Source of the DNA: Kitasatospora sp. A2-31
Lineage (GTDB): Bacteria; Actinomycetota; Actinomycetes; Streptomycetales; Streptomycetaceae
Direction: 5' to 3'
NCBI RefSeq assembly: GCF_022288725.1
Contig: NZ_JAKNTA010000013.1
Span: 154,580-218,579, forward strand
DNA: 64,000 nt
Shown here: positions 51,177 to 60,145 of the stretch, one piece after another
Numbering within the stretch: position 1 is the first letter of the stretch
How the letters are laid out: every line of letters begins with the position of its first letter
Translations under genes and position numbers: made by a program
Notes under the pieces: generated by a model
The model's input: only the letters and a program-made list of their open reading frames with translations
Database searches by the model: none
Told to the model about the DNA's origin: nothing

Positions 51177-53509
51177 CGGGCACCCCCGGCGTCCCCCGCG
51201 CTCCCGGGACCCCAGGCGCCCCGTCCGCTGCGCCCACGCCGTCCGTCCCGCCGGCCGCCGCCCGGACCGCCGCGCGCCGGCTGCCAGGTCCGCAACCGAA
51301 GGCTGTTCCCCACCACCAGCAGCGAGCTGAGCGACATCGCCACCGCCGCCAGCATCGGGTTGAGCACCCCGACCGCCGCCAGCGGGATCAGCACCGCGTT
51401 GTACCCGAACGCCCACAGCAGGTTCGCCCGGATCGTGGCCAGCGTGCGCCGCGCCAGCCGGACGGCGTCCACCACCGCCTCGATGTCGCCGCGCACCAGC
51501 GTCAGCCCGGCCGCGCCGATCGCGGCGTCGCTGCCGGAGGCCAGCGCCACCCCGAGGTCCGCGGCGGCCAGCGCGACCGCGTCGTTGACGCCGTCGCCGA
51601 CCACGGCCACGGTCCGCCCGGAAGCCTTCAGCTCGGCGACCACCTCCGCCTTGCGCTCGGGCGTCGCCGAGCTGTGCACCCGGGTGATGCCCAGCTCGCG
51701 GGCGACGGCCTGTGCCGCGCCGGGGCCGTCCCCGGTCAGCAGGACCGCCTCCAGACCCATCCCGCGCAGCCGGTGGAGTGCCCGCCAGCTGCCGGCGCGC
51801 AGCGCGTCGCCGACCGCGAGGACGGCCACCGGGCGGCCGTCGAGCTCGGCCACCACCGGAGTCCGCCCGGCCTCCCCGGCCCGGGCCACCGCGGCGGCCA
51901 GCCCGGCCGGCAACGGACCCGCGGCGTCGTCGGGCCGCACCACCCGGACCAGCCGCCCCTCGACGGTGCCGCTGACCCCGACTCCGGCGGTGGCCGTGAA
52001 GCCGGCCACCGCCGGAAGGGGCTCGGAGCCGCACCGGTCCCGGGCCGCCCCCACGACGGCCCTCCCGACGGGGTGCTCCGAACGGTGCTCGACGGCTCCC
52101 ACCAGCCGCAGCACCTGGTCCTCCGCCACCCCCGGGGCGGTGGTCAGCTCGGCGAGCTCCATCCGCCCGGTGGTCAGCGTGCCGGTCTTGTCCAGCACCA
52201 CGGTGTCGATCCGGCGCAGGCTCTCCAGCACCTCCGGCCCGCGCACCAGCACGCCCAGCTCCGCGCCGCGACCGGTCGCGGCCAGCAGGGCGGTCGGCGT
52301 CGCCAGACCCAGCGCGCACGGGCACGCCACCACCAGGACGGCGACCGCCGCCGTCACCGCCGCCTGCGGTTCGGCGCCCGCGCCGAGCCAGAAGCCGAGC
52401 ACGCACACCGCGACCGCCAGCACGCAGGGCACGAACACGCCGGCCACGGCGTCCGCCAGACGCTGCGCCCGGGCCTTTCCGGCCTGGGCGTCCGCGACCA
52501 GCGCGCTGATCCGGGCGAGCTGGGTGTCGGCGCCGACCGCCGTCGCCCGGACCACCAGGGCGCCGCCGACGTTCACCGTCGCCCCGGCGACCCGGTCCCC
52601 GGGGCCGACCTCCACCGGCACGCTCTCGCCGGTGAGCAGGCTGAGGTCCAGCGCCGAGCCGCCGTCCACCACCACGCCGTCGGTGGCCACCCGCTCGCCC
52701 GGCCGGACCACGAACTCCTGCCCCGGCAGCAGCCGCTCGATCGGCAGCAGCCGCTCCCGCCCGGAGCCGGCCTCACGGACGCACACCTGCTTCGCACCCA
52801 GCTCCGCCAGCGCCCGCAGCGCCGAGCCGCTGCGCCGCCGCACCCGGCCCTCCAGCAGCCGCCCGGCCAGGACGAACAGCGGCACCCCGACGGCCGCCTC
52901 CAGGTAGACGTGGGCCGCGCCGCCGCCGTCCGCGGTGAGCGAGAACGGCATCCGCATGCCGACCTCCCCCGCTCCGCCGAACACCAGCGCGTACGCGGAC
53001 CAGCCGAAGGACGCCACCACGCCGAGGCTGACCAGCGTGTCCATGGTCGCCGCAGCGTGTCGGAGGCCCTGCCGGGCCCGCCGGTGGAAGTCGGCCGAGC
53101 CCCAGCTCACCACCGGCAACGCCAGCCCGAAGCAGACCCACTGCCAGGCCGGGAACTGCAACGACGGCACCATCGACAGCACCAGGACCGGCACGGCCAG
53201 CAGCGCCGTCACCAGCAGCCGCCGGCGCTCGCCCGGCTCCTCCGGCAGGTCCGCCGCGGGCGGCGCGTCGGCGGCCGGCTCGGCCGTGTACCCGGCCCGT
53301 TCGACCGCGGCGACCAGCTCGTCGACACCCACCCCGGGCGGGTGCAGGACGCGTGCCCGCCCGGTGGCCAGGTTGACGCCCGCCGTGACGCCCTCGATCC
53401 GCGCCAGCCGCTTCTCCACCCGGCTCACGCAGGCCGCGCAGGTCATCCCGCCGACGGCCAGGTCGGTGCTGACCAGTGCTCCGGTCTCCCGGTCCGTGAG
53501 GGGACTCAC
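51173..53509 (-). CDS. copA: Cu(I)-exporting P1B-type ATPase
   Basis: A 778-residue copper-translocating ATPase. One N-terminal metal-binding domain (residues ~15-80) has GGMTCAACVSRVEK; then eight helices. Transport and catalytic motifs are the intramembrane CPC (VVACPCALGLATP), phosphorylation site DKTGTLTTG, HP motif in EHRSEHPVG and GDGVNDAVALAAADLG. The last helices carry FGYNAVLIPLAA and AMSLSSLLVVGNS, the Y-N and M-S-x-x-S-S residues that define Cu+ (P1B-1) pumps. GTG 53509 overlaps the stop of the 63-residue gene, and its stop overlaps the chaperone start: a tight three-gene operon. It may detoxify copper or supply it to oxidase assembly. Confidence 0.95.
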   Translation of the reverse strand: MSPLTDRETGALVSTDLAVGGMTCAACVSRVEKRLARIEGVTAGVNLATGRARVLHPPGVGVDELVAAVERAGYTAEPAADAPPAADLPEEPGERRRLLVTALLAVPVLVLSMVPSLQFPAWQWVCFGLALPVVSWGSADFHRRARQGLRHAAATMDTLVSLGVVASFGWSAYALVFGGAGEVGMRMPFSLTADGGGAAHVYLEAAVGVPLFVLAGRLLEGRVRRRSGSALRALAELGAKQVCVREAGSGRERLLPIERLLPGQEFVVRPGERVATDGVVVDGGSALDLSLLTGESVPVEVGPGDRVAGATVNVGGALVVRATAVGADTQLARISALVADAQAGKARAQRLADAVAGVFVPCVLAVAVCVLGFWLGAGAEPQAAVTAAVAVLVVACPCALGLATPTALLAATGRGAELGVLVRGPEVLESLRRIDTVVLDKTGTLTTGRMELAELTTAPGVAEDQVLRLVGAVEHRSEHPVGRAVVGAARDRCGSEPLPAVAGFTATAGVGVSGTVEGRLVRVVRPDDAAGPLPAGLAAAVARAGEAGRTPVVAELDGRPVAVLAVGDALRAGSWRALHRLRGMGLEAVLLTGDGPGAAQAVARELGITRVHSSATPERKAEVVAELKASGRTVAVVGDGVNDAVALAAADLGVALASGSDAAIGAAGLTLVRGDIEAVVDAVRLARRTLATIRANLLWAFGYNAVLIPLAAVGVLNPMLAAVAMSLSSLLVVGNSLRLRTWQPARGGPGGGRRDGRRGRSGRGAWGPGSAGDAGGAR

Positions 53510-53697
53510 CGGCCCGCCCCCATGTCGTGGCCGCTCATCCCGGGCGCGCCCCCGCCACCGCCGCCGGGCGTCAGCCCCGGTGCCACCGGGCCGGCCGCCC
53601 GCCCTACGGCGAAGGCCACCCCGAACACCACCACCAACAGCAGGGCGAACCCCGCCAACACGCTCCACGGCCGGCCACCCGGCGACATCGCACTCAC
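53506..53697 (-). CDS. Small single-helix membrane protein of the copper operon
   Basis: A 63-residue protein with one transmembrane helix (VLAGFALLLVVVFGVAFAVG), then an external Gly-rich tail GGGGGGAPGMSGHDMGAGR holding Met-x-x-His-x-Met, a plausible weak Cu(I) ligand set. It starts at GTG 53697 or ATG 53688 (the ribosome site GGGGG fits either) and its stop overlaps the ATPase start by 4 nt. It heads the operon. I do not recognise a named family; similar one-helix proteins precede copper ATPases in other actinobacteria. Confidence 0.78.
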   Translation of the reverse strand: MSAMSPGGRPWSVLAGFALLLVVVFGVAFAVGRAAGPVAPGLTPGGGGGGAPGMSGHDMGAGR

Positions 53698-53830
53698 CCC
53701 CCAGCAGTCGGGCGAGCCGGCCGGAAGGTTCCCGTACGCCCGACATGGCGCCGATCACACCGCCCGGCGCGGGCCGGTCGACGCCGTACCATCGTGCGGA
53801 TCCGGATTCGGACGCTGAGGGAGCGGCAGG

Positions 53831-54178
53831 ATGGCGGGGACGGGGATCAGGGGCGCGGGCAGCCGTACGGCGGACACGGTCGGGGCCTGGGTGTTCGGCG
53901 CCATGACGGCGGTGATCGACGGGCTCGCGCTGGCAGCCCTGTGCAGAGGCCACGCGTCGGAGGTACCGGCACAGCAACGGGCCGGCGTGGACCTGACGCT
54001 CGGTCTGCTGGCGGTGTCGCTGTTCGGCTCGCTGCTGGGAGCGGCCCTCGCCGGGAAGCGTTCGACCCCCCAACGCCGCTGGCGCTTCGCCATGACCGGC
54101 GCCCTCACCGCCCACCTGCTCATCCCGGCGGCCTGGGCGATCGCGATCATGATCGACCCCCCGACCTTCGTCTGGTGA
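53831..54178 (+). CDS. Small hypothetical membrane protein
   Basis: A 115-residue protein with three hydrophobic helices (VGAWVFGAMTAVIDGLALAAL; LTLGLLAVSLFGSLLGAALAG; MTGALTAHLLIPAAWAIAIMI) joined by short charged loops (KRSTPQRRWRF). I do not recognise the family and see no motif for a reaction. ATG 53831 is preceded by GAGGGAG. It is divergent from the copper operon across 133 bp, in which I found no CsoR-type dyad, and convergent with the TerD-fusion gene. Confidence 0.72.
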   Translation: MAGTGIRGAGSRTADTVGAWVFGAMTAVIDGLALAALCRGHASEVPAQQRAGVDLTLGLLAVSLFGSLLGAALAGKRSTPQRRWRFAMTGALTAHLLIPAAWAIAIMIDPPTFVW

Positions 54179-54292
54179 CGGCCCGCCCGCCGCCACCCGT
54201 CCGGCCCCGCCGGCCTCGCACCGCTTCGTCTTCGGGGAGCGGGCAGGGCCGGAGCGGCCTGCCCGCTGCGGCCCTGCTGACGCCGGTACCCG

Positions 54293-56368
54293 CTACGCCC
54301 GGCGCGCCGCGCGGTGGTCGAGGTGGGCGATCACGTGCGTGTGGAACCGCTCGACGGCGGCGTCGACGCTGCGGATGAAGCCGGACTCGGCGTTGCCGCG
54401 CGTGCTGCCCATGCTCTTGGAGAGCGAGAGCCGGAAGCCCGTGATCCGTGAGGAGTCCTTCGGCAGCAGGTCGCCGGGCTCGGGCCGCAGCTTCTCCAGG
54501 GTGCCCCGCGGACCGGCGACCGCGCCGTCGGTCAGGGTCTCGACGTGCAGATCCGCCGGCGCCTCGGCGAGCTGGCGGACCAGTCGCTTGACCCAGCTGA
54601 GCGGATACCCCTGCTCGGGGGCCGGTATCTCCGTCGAGGTCCGGAGCTTTCCGACGCGCAGGTCCGCGGTGATGCCGATGGTGCCGATGACCCCTTCGAT
54701 CCGGATCTCGGCGCTCAGCCTGCCGTCCGCGCAGAGGCGGTCGGCGAGTGCCGTCCGCCGGGCCCGGGCGTCCTCGCCCCGGCGGTGGGCCTGGACGGGA
54801 AGCACCTTGACGCCGAGTTCGCCGCCGAGCTGGAAGCAGACCTGGCGGATGAGACGTTCCCAGCTCTCGACGACCTGGGTGGCGCGGTCGTCCCCTTCGA
54901 CGAGGGTCTCGTCGTCGATGCCGTTGCGGACCGGCACCCAGGCCGGTCCCATGTTCTGGAAGCCGTGGCAGCCGGAGTTCTCGTGCTGGAGGTAGTGCAG
55001 CAACTCCTCCAGCAGCCAGGCGTGCGCCGGGTTGGCCACACCCTCGTGCCGGATCAGCATCTTCGCGTGGAAGGCCACCTCGGCCCAGGACAGGTGACAG
55101 AGCGCCACCTTGTGCTTGCGGCGTCCGTCGATCTTGACCGGGACGAGCGGGCTCCCCTCCAGCGCGACGTCGTTCGAGACGGTGATGACCGCCTCGTAGC
55201 CGCGGCGGGCGGCGATGTCCATGTAGTCCTGGACCTGCTCCGCCTTCAAGGGGTTGCCGTTGGTCTTGCTCTCCACGAGGGCGGTCCACCGCCGGCCCGC
55301 CCGCTCGACCCGGATGACGCCGTCCGGGCGCTTGGGGGAGTCTCCGTGGGGGAGCGACACCTCGGTGAAGTTCTCCATCCGGCCGGCGGGGGCGCCGAAC
55401 GCCGCGGTGAGCCGGCGGCCGAACTCCGGGACCTGGGCCATCACCGACAGCAGGACCGAGGTCGCGCGCACCTCGCGCTCGCGGTCGCTCTTGAGGGTGG
55501 TGGCGGGGAACAGCCGGGCCGTCCTCCACGTGTCGTTCTCGGCCAGCGACGGCCTGGGGGTCTTGGGCCGCGTCACCTTCTTCCGTGCGGTACGGAGCCG
55601 GCTCGGTGCGGCCGGCACCGGTTCCGGAGCGGCGGGCTGAGCCGGAATCAGGACCTTGGTGGCCGGTGTCCCGCTAGGCCCGTCGGACCGGGAAGGAACG
55701 CCGACGGCCTGCGGGTCGGTGCCCTGGACGGCCGGCAGGCCGTGGCCGGCGGTCGGCGCGTCGGGGCTCTCCTCGTCCGGGAGCCCCGGGAGGACGGACT
55801 CCTCGCCCTCGCCCTCGCCCTCGTCGTCGTCGATGTCGATGCCGAAGTCGGTGGCGAGGCCGGCCAGCCCCGTGTCGTAGCCCTGTCCGACGGCGCGGAA
55901 CTTCCATTCCTGCTGGCGCCGGTAGATCTCGCCGAAGACGAAGGCGCTCTCCGAGGTCGCGTCGGTGATGGCGAATCCGAGCAACTGCTCACCGCTGCTG
56001 TCGGCGAGGCCGAGCCGGAGGTCGTCCAACCGGCCGAAGGCGGCCCGCCGGTGTCGGCTGGCTGCGATGACCAGCCGCTCGACGTCGGCCGGTACGGCAG
56101 TCAGGTCGAGCTGGATCCGGTCCTCGGTGCCGACCTCGCTGGGAGCCTGCCCCAGGAGCTGGACGCTGCCGTCCTCGGCCGCGGGGTTGTTGTAGAAGTA
56201 GAAGTCGGCGTTGCTCCGCACCTTGCCGTCGGCGGTCAAGAGCAGCACCGAGACATCGGCGTCGCCGTCGCCGTCGGGGCTGCTCCAACCCAGGCTGACG
56301 GTGACCGAGTCGGTGCTCTCGCTCAGCGCCGCAAGCGCGACGTTGGCACCCTTGACCATGTCCTGCAC
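54293..56368 (-). CDS. TerD domain fused to a PD-(D/E)XK-like domain
   Basis: A 691-residue two-part protein. Residues 1-178 are a TerD domain with the calcium-binding pattern (DGDGDADVSVLLL, VRSNADFYFYNNP, DLTAVPADVERLVIAAS, GFAITDATSESAFVFGEIYRR). A disordered Asp/Glu- then Pro-rich linker (179-280) follows. The C-terminal ~400 residues contain RPDGVIRVERAGRRWTALVE, SKTNGNPLKAEQVQDYMD: Asp349, Glu366-x-Lys368 and Gln378 fit the PD-(D/E)XK nuclease core, with strand spacing as expected. TerD proteins are linked to tellurite, metal and phage stress, and DNA processing has been proposed for them. GGGAGG precedes ATG 56368. No other ter genes are nearby. The nuclease reading is mine and unproven. 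Confidence 0.75.
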   Translation of the reverse strand: MQDMVKGANVALAALSESTDSVTVSLGWSSPDGDGDADVSVLLLTADGKVRSNADFYFYNNPAAEDGSVQLLGQAPSEVGTEDRIQLDLTAVPADVERLVIAASRHRRAAFGRLDDLRLGLADSSGEQLLGFAITDATSESAFVFGEIYRRQQEWKFRAVGQGYDTGLAGLATDFGIDIDDDEGEGEGEESVLPGLPDEESPDAPTAGHGLPAVQGTDPQAVGVPSRSDGPSGTPATKVLIPAQPAAPEPVPAAPSRLRTARKKVTRPKTPRPSLAENDTWRTARLFPATTLKSDREREVRATSVLLSVMAQVPEFGRRLTAAFGAPAGRMENFTEVSLPHGDSPKRPDGVIRVERAGRRWTALVESKTNGNPLKAEQVQDYMDIAARRGYEAVITVSNDVALEGSPLVPVKIDGRRKHKVALCHLSWAEVAFHAKMLIRHEGVANPAHAWLLEELLHYLQHENSGCHGFQNMGPAWVPVRNGIDDETLVEGDDRATQVVESWERLIRQVCFQLGGELGVKVLPVQAHRRGEDARARRTALADRLCADGRLSAEIRIEGVIGTIGITADLRVGKLRTSTEIPAPEQGYPLSWVKRLVRQLAEAPADLHVETLTDGAVAGPRGTLEKLRPEPGDLLPKDSSRITGFRLSLSKSMGSTRGNAESGFIRSVDAAVERFHTHVIAHLDHRAARRA

Positions 56369-56759
56369 GAATGTCCTCCCAGGGGCCCGGGCTGCGTCGA
56401 CGGTACCGGGGCAGCCGTGAACGGTGACGGTCGCGGGCAGGTGCTCCGAGCGACCGTCAGGGAGCCTAGCGCCCCTGGTGCGCAGTCCGGGCGGGCTCGG
56501 TGCAGATTGTCCGCACGCAATCGGAATGTGATGTTCCCGAGGTCATGACAGGTGTCGCCCCGTTCCGACGGGGTGTGCTTCCGGCCCGGCTCCCCGATGG
56601 GCCGTGGCCGAACGGCCGGAGCGCGCCTTCCGTGCGGTCGCGGGATGCGGGGCCCACTCGAACGGGGGAGCAGGGTTCGCGGCGGGGGGTGGTTGTTGCG
56701 AAGCATGGGGCGTGCGGGCCGTCGGGTCCGGGGCAGTGGAGTCGGGAGAGGGAACCTCG
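56369..56759. other. Divergent intergenic region without a gene
   Basis: These 391 bases separate the TerD fusion (minus) and the lipoprotein gene (plus). The part near 56500-56560 is less GC-rich (GCACGCAATCGGAATGTGATG) and probably holds a promoter. A short dyad CCCCG-TTCCGA-CGGGG is at about 56563-56578. Nothing else recognisable. Confidence 0.4.
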
Positions 56760-57386
56760 GTGCGCGAAGTTCAGGGACTGCAGCGTCGGTGCGGCGCGCG
56801 GGTACGAGTGGTGGCGTTCGCGGTGGCGGTGGGCGCGGTGGGAGTGCTGGCGGCGTGCAGCAACTCGTCGACCAACCCGTCGATCGCGACGGCGCCGGCC
56901 ACGACACTGACCGCGGCGCCCGAGCCGTCGCAGTTCTCGGGGGAGCCGCCGTCCCCGCTGGCCTCGGCCGCGGCGTCGGCGTTGGCGTCGGCTTCGGCCG
57001 CGTCCGCGGCCGCCGCGGCTGCCGCGGCCTCGTTCGAGGCGTCGGTGGCGGCACAGGGCGAGGAGGCACGGGCCCGGGCGTCGCAGGTGCTGGCGACGCT
57101 GGACGACGGCGGGAACGCGCTCCAGGACGTCGTGCTCACCGGGGTGCCCCGGACCCGGACCGGGGGCCTGCACGCGGTGGTGGTGACCATCACGAACAGC
57201 GGCCTCGACACCGCCTCGTACGCGGTGCAGGTCGACTTCACCGACACCAGCGGCAAGACGGTGGACAGCGCGGTGGTCGGAGCCGAGCAGCTGCCGGCCG
57301 GCGAGCGGGCCCAGCCGGTCGCCTTCAGCAGGGCCCCCGCCGACCAGACGCTGCTGCCGGTGGTGGTCAAGGCCGTGCGGTTCTGA
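56760..57386 (+). CDS. Lipoprotein with FxLYD-like beta domain
   Basis: A 208-residue exported lipoprotein of unknown role. Read from GTG 56760 (GGGAGAGGGAA upstream), it has a basic n-region, a hydrophobic core and the lipobox VLAACSNSS, with Cys at about 34. A Thr/Ser/Pro stretch and an almost pure Ala/Ser segment (~62-95) form a spacer. The C-terminal ~100 residues (GGNALQDVVLTGVPRTRTGG onward; VVVTITNSGLDTASYAVQVDF) are an Ig-like beta-sandwich of the FxLYD/CARDB kind. It stands alone and is convergent with the nuclease gene. Confidence 0.82.
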   Translation: MREVQGLQRRCGARVRVVAFAVAVGAVGVLAACSNSSTNPSIATAPATTLTAAPEPSQFSGEPPSPLASAAASALASASAASAAAAAAAASFEASVAAQGEEARARASQVLATLDDGGNALQDVVLTGVPRTRTGGLHAVVVTITNSGLDTASYAVQVDFTDTSGKTVDSAVVGAEQLPAGERAQPVAFSRAPADQTLLPVVVKAVRF

Positions 57387-57404
57387 CCCCGGCGACCGGC
57401 CGGA

Positions 57405-57450
57405 GCCGGAACCGCACGGGGCCGGAACCGCACGGGGCCGGAACCGCACG
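57405..57450. repeat. 16-bp tandem repeat between convergent genes
   Basis: GCCGGAACCGCACGGG occurs at 57405 and 57421, with a third copy at 57437 that ends after 14 bases, in the 71-bp gap between lipoprotein and nuclease stops. Confidence 0.85.
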
Positions 57451-57457
57451 CGGAGCG

Positions 57458-59824
57458 CTACGGCAGCGCGATGCGGACGACCTGGGGGTCGTGGTCGCTG
57501 AGCTGGGTGGCGAACTCGCTGTTGAGGTGGACGATGTCGTAGCCGTACGGCCGCGCAGCCAGGGCCGGTGAGATCAGGATGTGGTCCAGGACCTGGGAGT
57601 TGCCCTCGTAGACGTAGGTGTAGCGCTCGGCGAGCGGCAGCGTGCGCGGCAGGTCGACCAGTGAGCCGCCGGCGGTCAGCAGGTCGGCGGTCCTGGAGAA
57701 CTCGAAGTCGTTGAGGTCACCGAGGACGATCACCGAGGCGTTCGGGTCGACCGCGAGGATCTGGTCGGTGAAGCCCTTCACCACTGCGGCCTGGGCGTGC
57801 CGCTGGGTCTCGGACGGGTGGGCGGGCTGCTGGTAGCGGCCGAAGAGGGGCTGGTCGCCGCCCTTGGAGTTGAAGTGGTTGGCGATGACGAAGAGCGGGC
57901 GGCCGTTCCAGCGGAACTCGCCGGCCAGCGGCTTCCGGCTGGCGTTGAAGGCGGAGTCGGTGGGGGCGATCCGGCCGGGGGAGTAGGCGAGGGCCGGGGT
58001 GCCGCCGTTGTCGACGACCGAGTCGGCGGTGGTGGAGCCGGCGCCGGGGCGGTCGGTGAAGGTGAGGCCGCGGTCGGTGCGGAAGAGGAACACCTGGCGG
58101 ATGTTGCCGCCGGGCTGGCCGCCGTCCTGGTCGTCGACCGGGTTGATCTGGCGGTAGGAATAGGCCGGCCCGCCCGCCGCGGTGACGGCGGCGGTCAGCT
58201 TGGCGAGCGTCTGGTCGGCGGCCACGGTGCCGTCGTCGGCGGCGCCGCTGTTGTCCTGGATCTCCTCCAGCGCGACCAGGTCGGGCGAGCGGAGGTTGGT
58301 GACGATGCCGGCCGCGAGGCCGTCGAACTTGCTCTGCGGGTCGCTCGGCGCCAGGTTCTCCACGTTGAACGTCGCAGTGGCGAGCTCGCCGGCGGCGGCC
58401 GCGGTGGTGGTCTCGGGCGCGATGCCGCCGGAGGCGACCGAGGGGGCCGCGGTGACCAGGAGCTTGAAGTTCCCGAAGGAGTAGTCGAGCACGCCGACGG
58501 TCGCGCCGCTGAGCGTGTCGCCGACGTCGGCGGTCGGGGTGGGGGCGAGCACGTCGTCGAGGAGCACCCGCTCCGGGTTGCCGTCGGCCGCCTGGAGCAG
58601 GATCCCGCCGCGGTTGGTGCGGGTGGTGCTGCCCTGCGGGACGACGGGGATCTCGCCGAAGCGGCTGCGCGGGCCGACCACGGCCGCGTTGTCGAGCTCG
58701 ACCCGCATGCCCTCCAGGGACTCCCAGAAGTCGAGGCCGTCGGTGGCGGGCCGGAAGCCGCCGGCCGTCTCGACGTCGCCCGTGGTGACGGAGGAGATCA
58801 CCGAGGCGGGGGGTACCCGCCCTCCGGCGCCGACCACCGTCGCGGCCGGCAGCGGGGCGTTGTGGGCGAGCACGGTGACGGTGGGGGAGGTGAGCTCGGT
58901 GACGGTGAGGTTGGTGGTCCCGCCGGTGCCGCCGGGGCGGTACTCGGCCACGGTGGCGCCGACCTTCACCGAGTCGCCGAGGGCGACGCCGGGCGCGCCC
59001 GCCGTGTAGACGTAGACGGCCTCGCTGGTGGCCGGGTCGGTGTCCGGGGCCGGGTCCTGGTACCAGAAGCCGCTCGCGCCGACGGCGGTGACCACGCCGG
59101 GCACGGCGCTGACCGACGACCCGGCCAGCGGGGAGGTGCGGGCCGCGCCCTGGATGTCGTGTATTCGGGTCCCCCCGCCCGAACCGCCGCCGGTGGGGGA
59201 GGAGTTGCGCGGGGTGGGCGCACCGGTCGCGAAGTCGGCCGCGTTGTCGTCGGTGTCGGTCGCGCCGCTTCCGGCCCGCAGCGCGGCGGTGGTGTTGGAG
59301 AGGTTGCCGGTGGGCGAGCCCTCGGCCGAACTGGCGGTGGAGCCGTAGCCGACGAAGTCCTTCACACCGGGCTGGGTGGCGCAGCCCGAGGCGCAGGTCA
59401 GTGCGGTGCCGCCGGTCACCAGGGCGACCTTGCCGGAGGTGGCGCTGAGCGCGAGGGTCCCGGTGGCGTCCGGGGCCGGCAGTGCCGCGCCCGAGCCGGA
59501 CCCGGCGGCCTCCTGGACCAGGTAGTACCTCCCGGGCGCGATGGTCCCGGTCAGGGTGGTCCGTGACCAGGACGAGCCGCCGGCCGAGGCGTACTGCACG
59601 GTCCAGCCGGTGACGTTCACCGCGGTGGTGCCGCGGTTGTACAGCTCGACGAAGTCGTTGGTGTACGGGGCGCCGGAGTTGCCGCCCCCGCCGTACACCT
59701 GGCTGATCACGACGTCCGGCGACACCGCCTGCGCGGTGGTGGCCGGTAGGGCCGGCAGCGCTCCCACCACGACGGCGGACACCACCGCCGTCGTGCGGAG
59801 CCGGACTCGATCGGTTCGCCGCAT
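57458..59824 (-). CDS. Secreted LTD-containing ExeM/NucH-type nuclease
   Basis: A 788-residue extracellular DNase-like enzyme. A signal peptide (RRTDRVRLRTTAVVSAVVVG to ATTAQAV, cleavage near 33) is followed by a lamin-tail domain (~36-165; VVISQVYGGGGNSGAPYTND, FVELYNRGTTAVNVTGW). An OB-like/esterase-type middle region (~225-470) precedes the endonuclease/exonuclease/phosphatase domain (~480-788) with TFNVENLAPSD, LVALEEIQDNSG (metal Glu), VIVLGDLNDFEFSRT (Asp/Asn pair), and the final SDHDPQVVRI (catalytic Asp-His). This is the layout of Shewanella ExeM and Aeromonas NucH relatives, which degrade extracellular DNA for nutrient and phosphate release. AAGGAGAG precedes ATG 59824. Confidence 0.92.
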   Translation of the reverse strand: MRRTDRVRLRTTAVVSAVVVGALPALPATTAQAVSPDVVISQVYGGGGNSGAPYTNDFVELYNRGTTAVNVTGWTVQYASAGGSSWSRTTLTGTIAPGRYYLVQEAAGSGSGAALPAPDATGTLALSATSGKVALVTGGTALTCASGCATQPGVKDFVGYGSTASSAEGSPTGNLSNTTAALRAGSGATDTDDNAADFATGAPTPRNSSPTGGGSGGGTRIHDIQGAARTSPLAGSSVSAVPGVVTAVGASGFWYQDPAPDTDPATSEAVYVYTAGAPGVALGDSVKVGATVAEYRPGGTGGTTNLTVTELTSPTVTVLAHNAPLPAATVVGAGGRVPPASVISSVTTGDVETAGGFRPATDGLDFWESLEGMRVELDNAAVVGPRSRFGEIPVVPQGSTTRTNRGGILLQAADGNPERVLLDDVLAPTPTADVGDTLSGATVGVLDYSFGNFKLLVTAAPSVASGGIAPETTTAAAAGELATATFNVENLAPSDPQSKFDGLAAGIVTNLRSPDLVALEEIQDNSGAADDGTVAADQTLAKLTAAVTAAGGPAYSYRQINPVDDQDGGQPGGNIRQVFLFRTDRGLTFTDRPGAGSTTADSVVDNGGTPALAYSPGRIAPTDSAFNASRKPLAGEFRWNGRPLFVIANHFNSKGGDQPLFGRYQQPAHPSETQRHAQAAVVKGFTDQILAVDPNASVIVLGDLNDFEFSRTADLLTAGGSLVDLPRTLPLAERYTYVYEGNSQVLDHILISPALAARPYGYDIVHLNSEFATQLSDHDPQVVRIALP

Positions 59825-60145
59825 GGGCTCTCCTTAGGGCGGCCGGACGGGCGGTGGGCCCGCCGGCCTGGAGGTCTGGGATCTGACGATCCGGTGGTCT
59901 GACCAGTCGGTGGAACGCCGGGCGCTGAGGTTGTAGCAGCGCCGACCGCTCCGTACCGCGGGCGCCGGCCGACGACAAGACGTACAGCGGGAGAACAGTT
60001 GGTCGTCATGTACGCACCAGAACGGTTCGTGCAGGGGAGGAGGCGGTCGGCGCCGCCGGCTGGACGGTCGCCCGGCGCAGGAGTCTTGTGGCGCGGGCTA
60101 CCGCCCGGTAATTCTTGTTGACTCCAGATCTCACAGAGGAGCCGC
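59825..60145. other. Divergent promoter region, nuclease and hydrolase
   Basis: These 321 bases contain no gene. A less GC-rich part at about 59990-60035 (GAGAACAGTTGGTCGTCATGTACG) and CGGTAATTCTTGTTGACTCC at 60101-60120 may hold promoters for the nuclease and the hydrolase respectively. I could not match a regulator consensus. Confidence 0.4.

Noticed and set aside
53698..53830. CsoR operator before the copper operon
   Set aside because: No TACCC-N-GGGTA-type dyad is present in the 133-bp gap.
59990..60040. Possible PHO box before the nuclease gene
   Set aside because: Secreted nucleases are often PhoP-regulated, but I found no two adjacent 11-nt GTTCACC-like repeats, only scattered GGTTCG/GGTCGTC.
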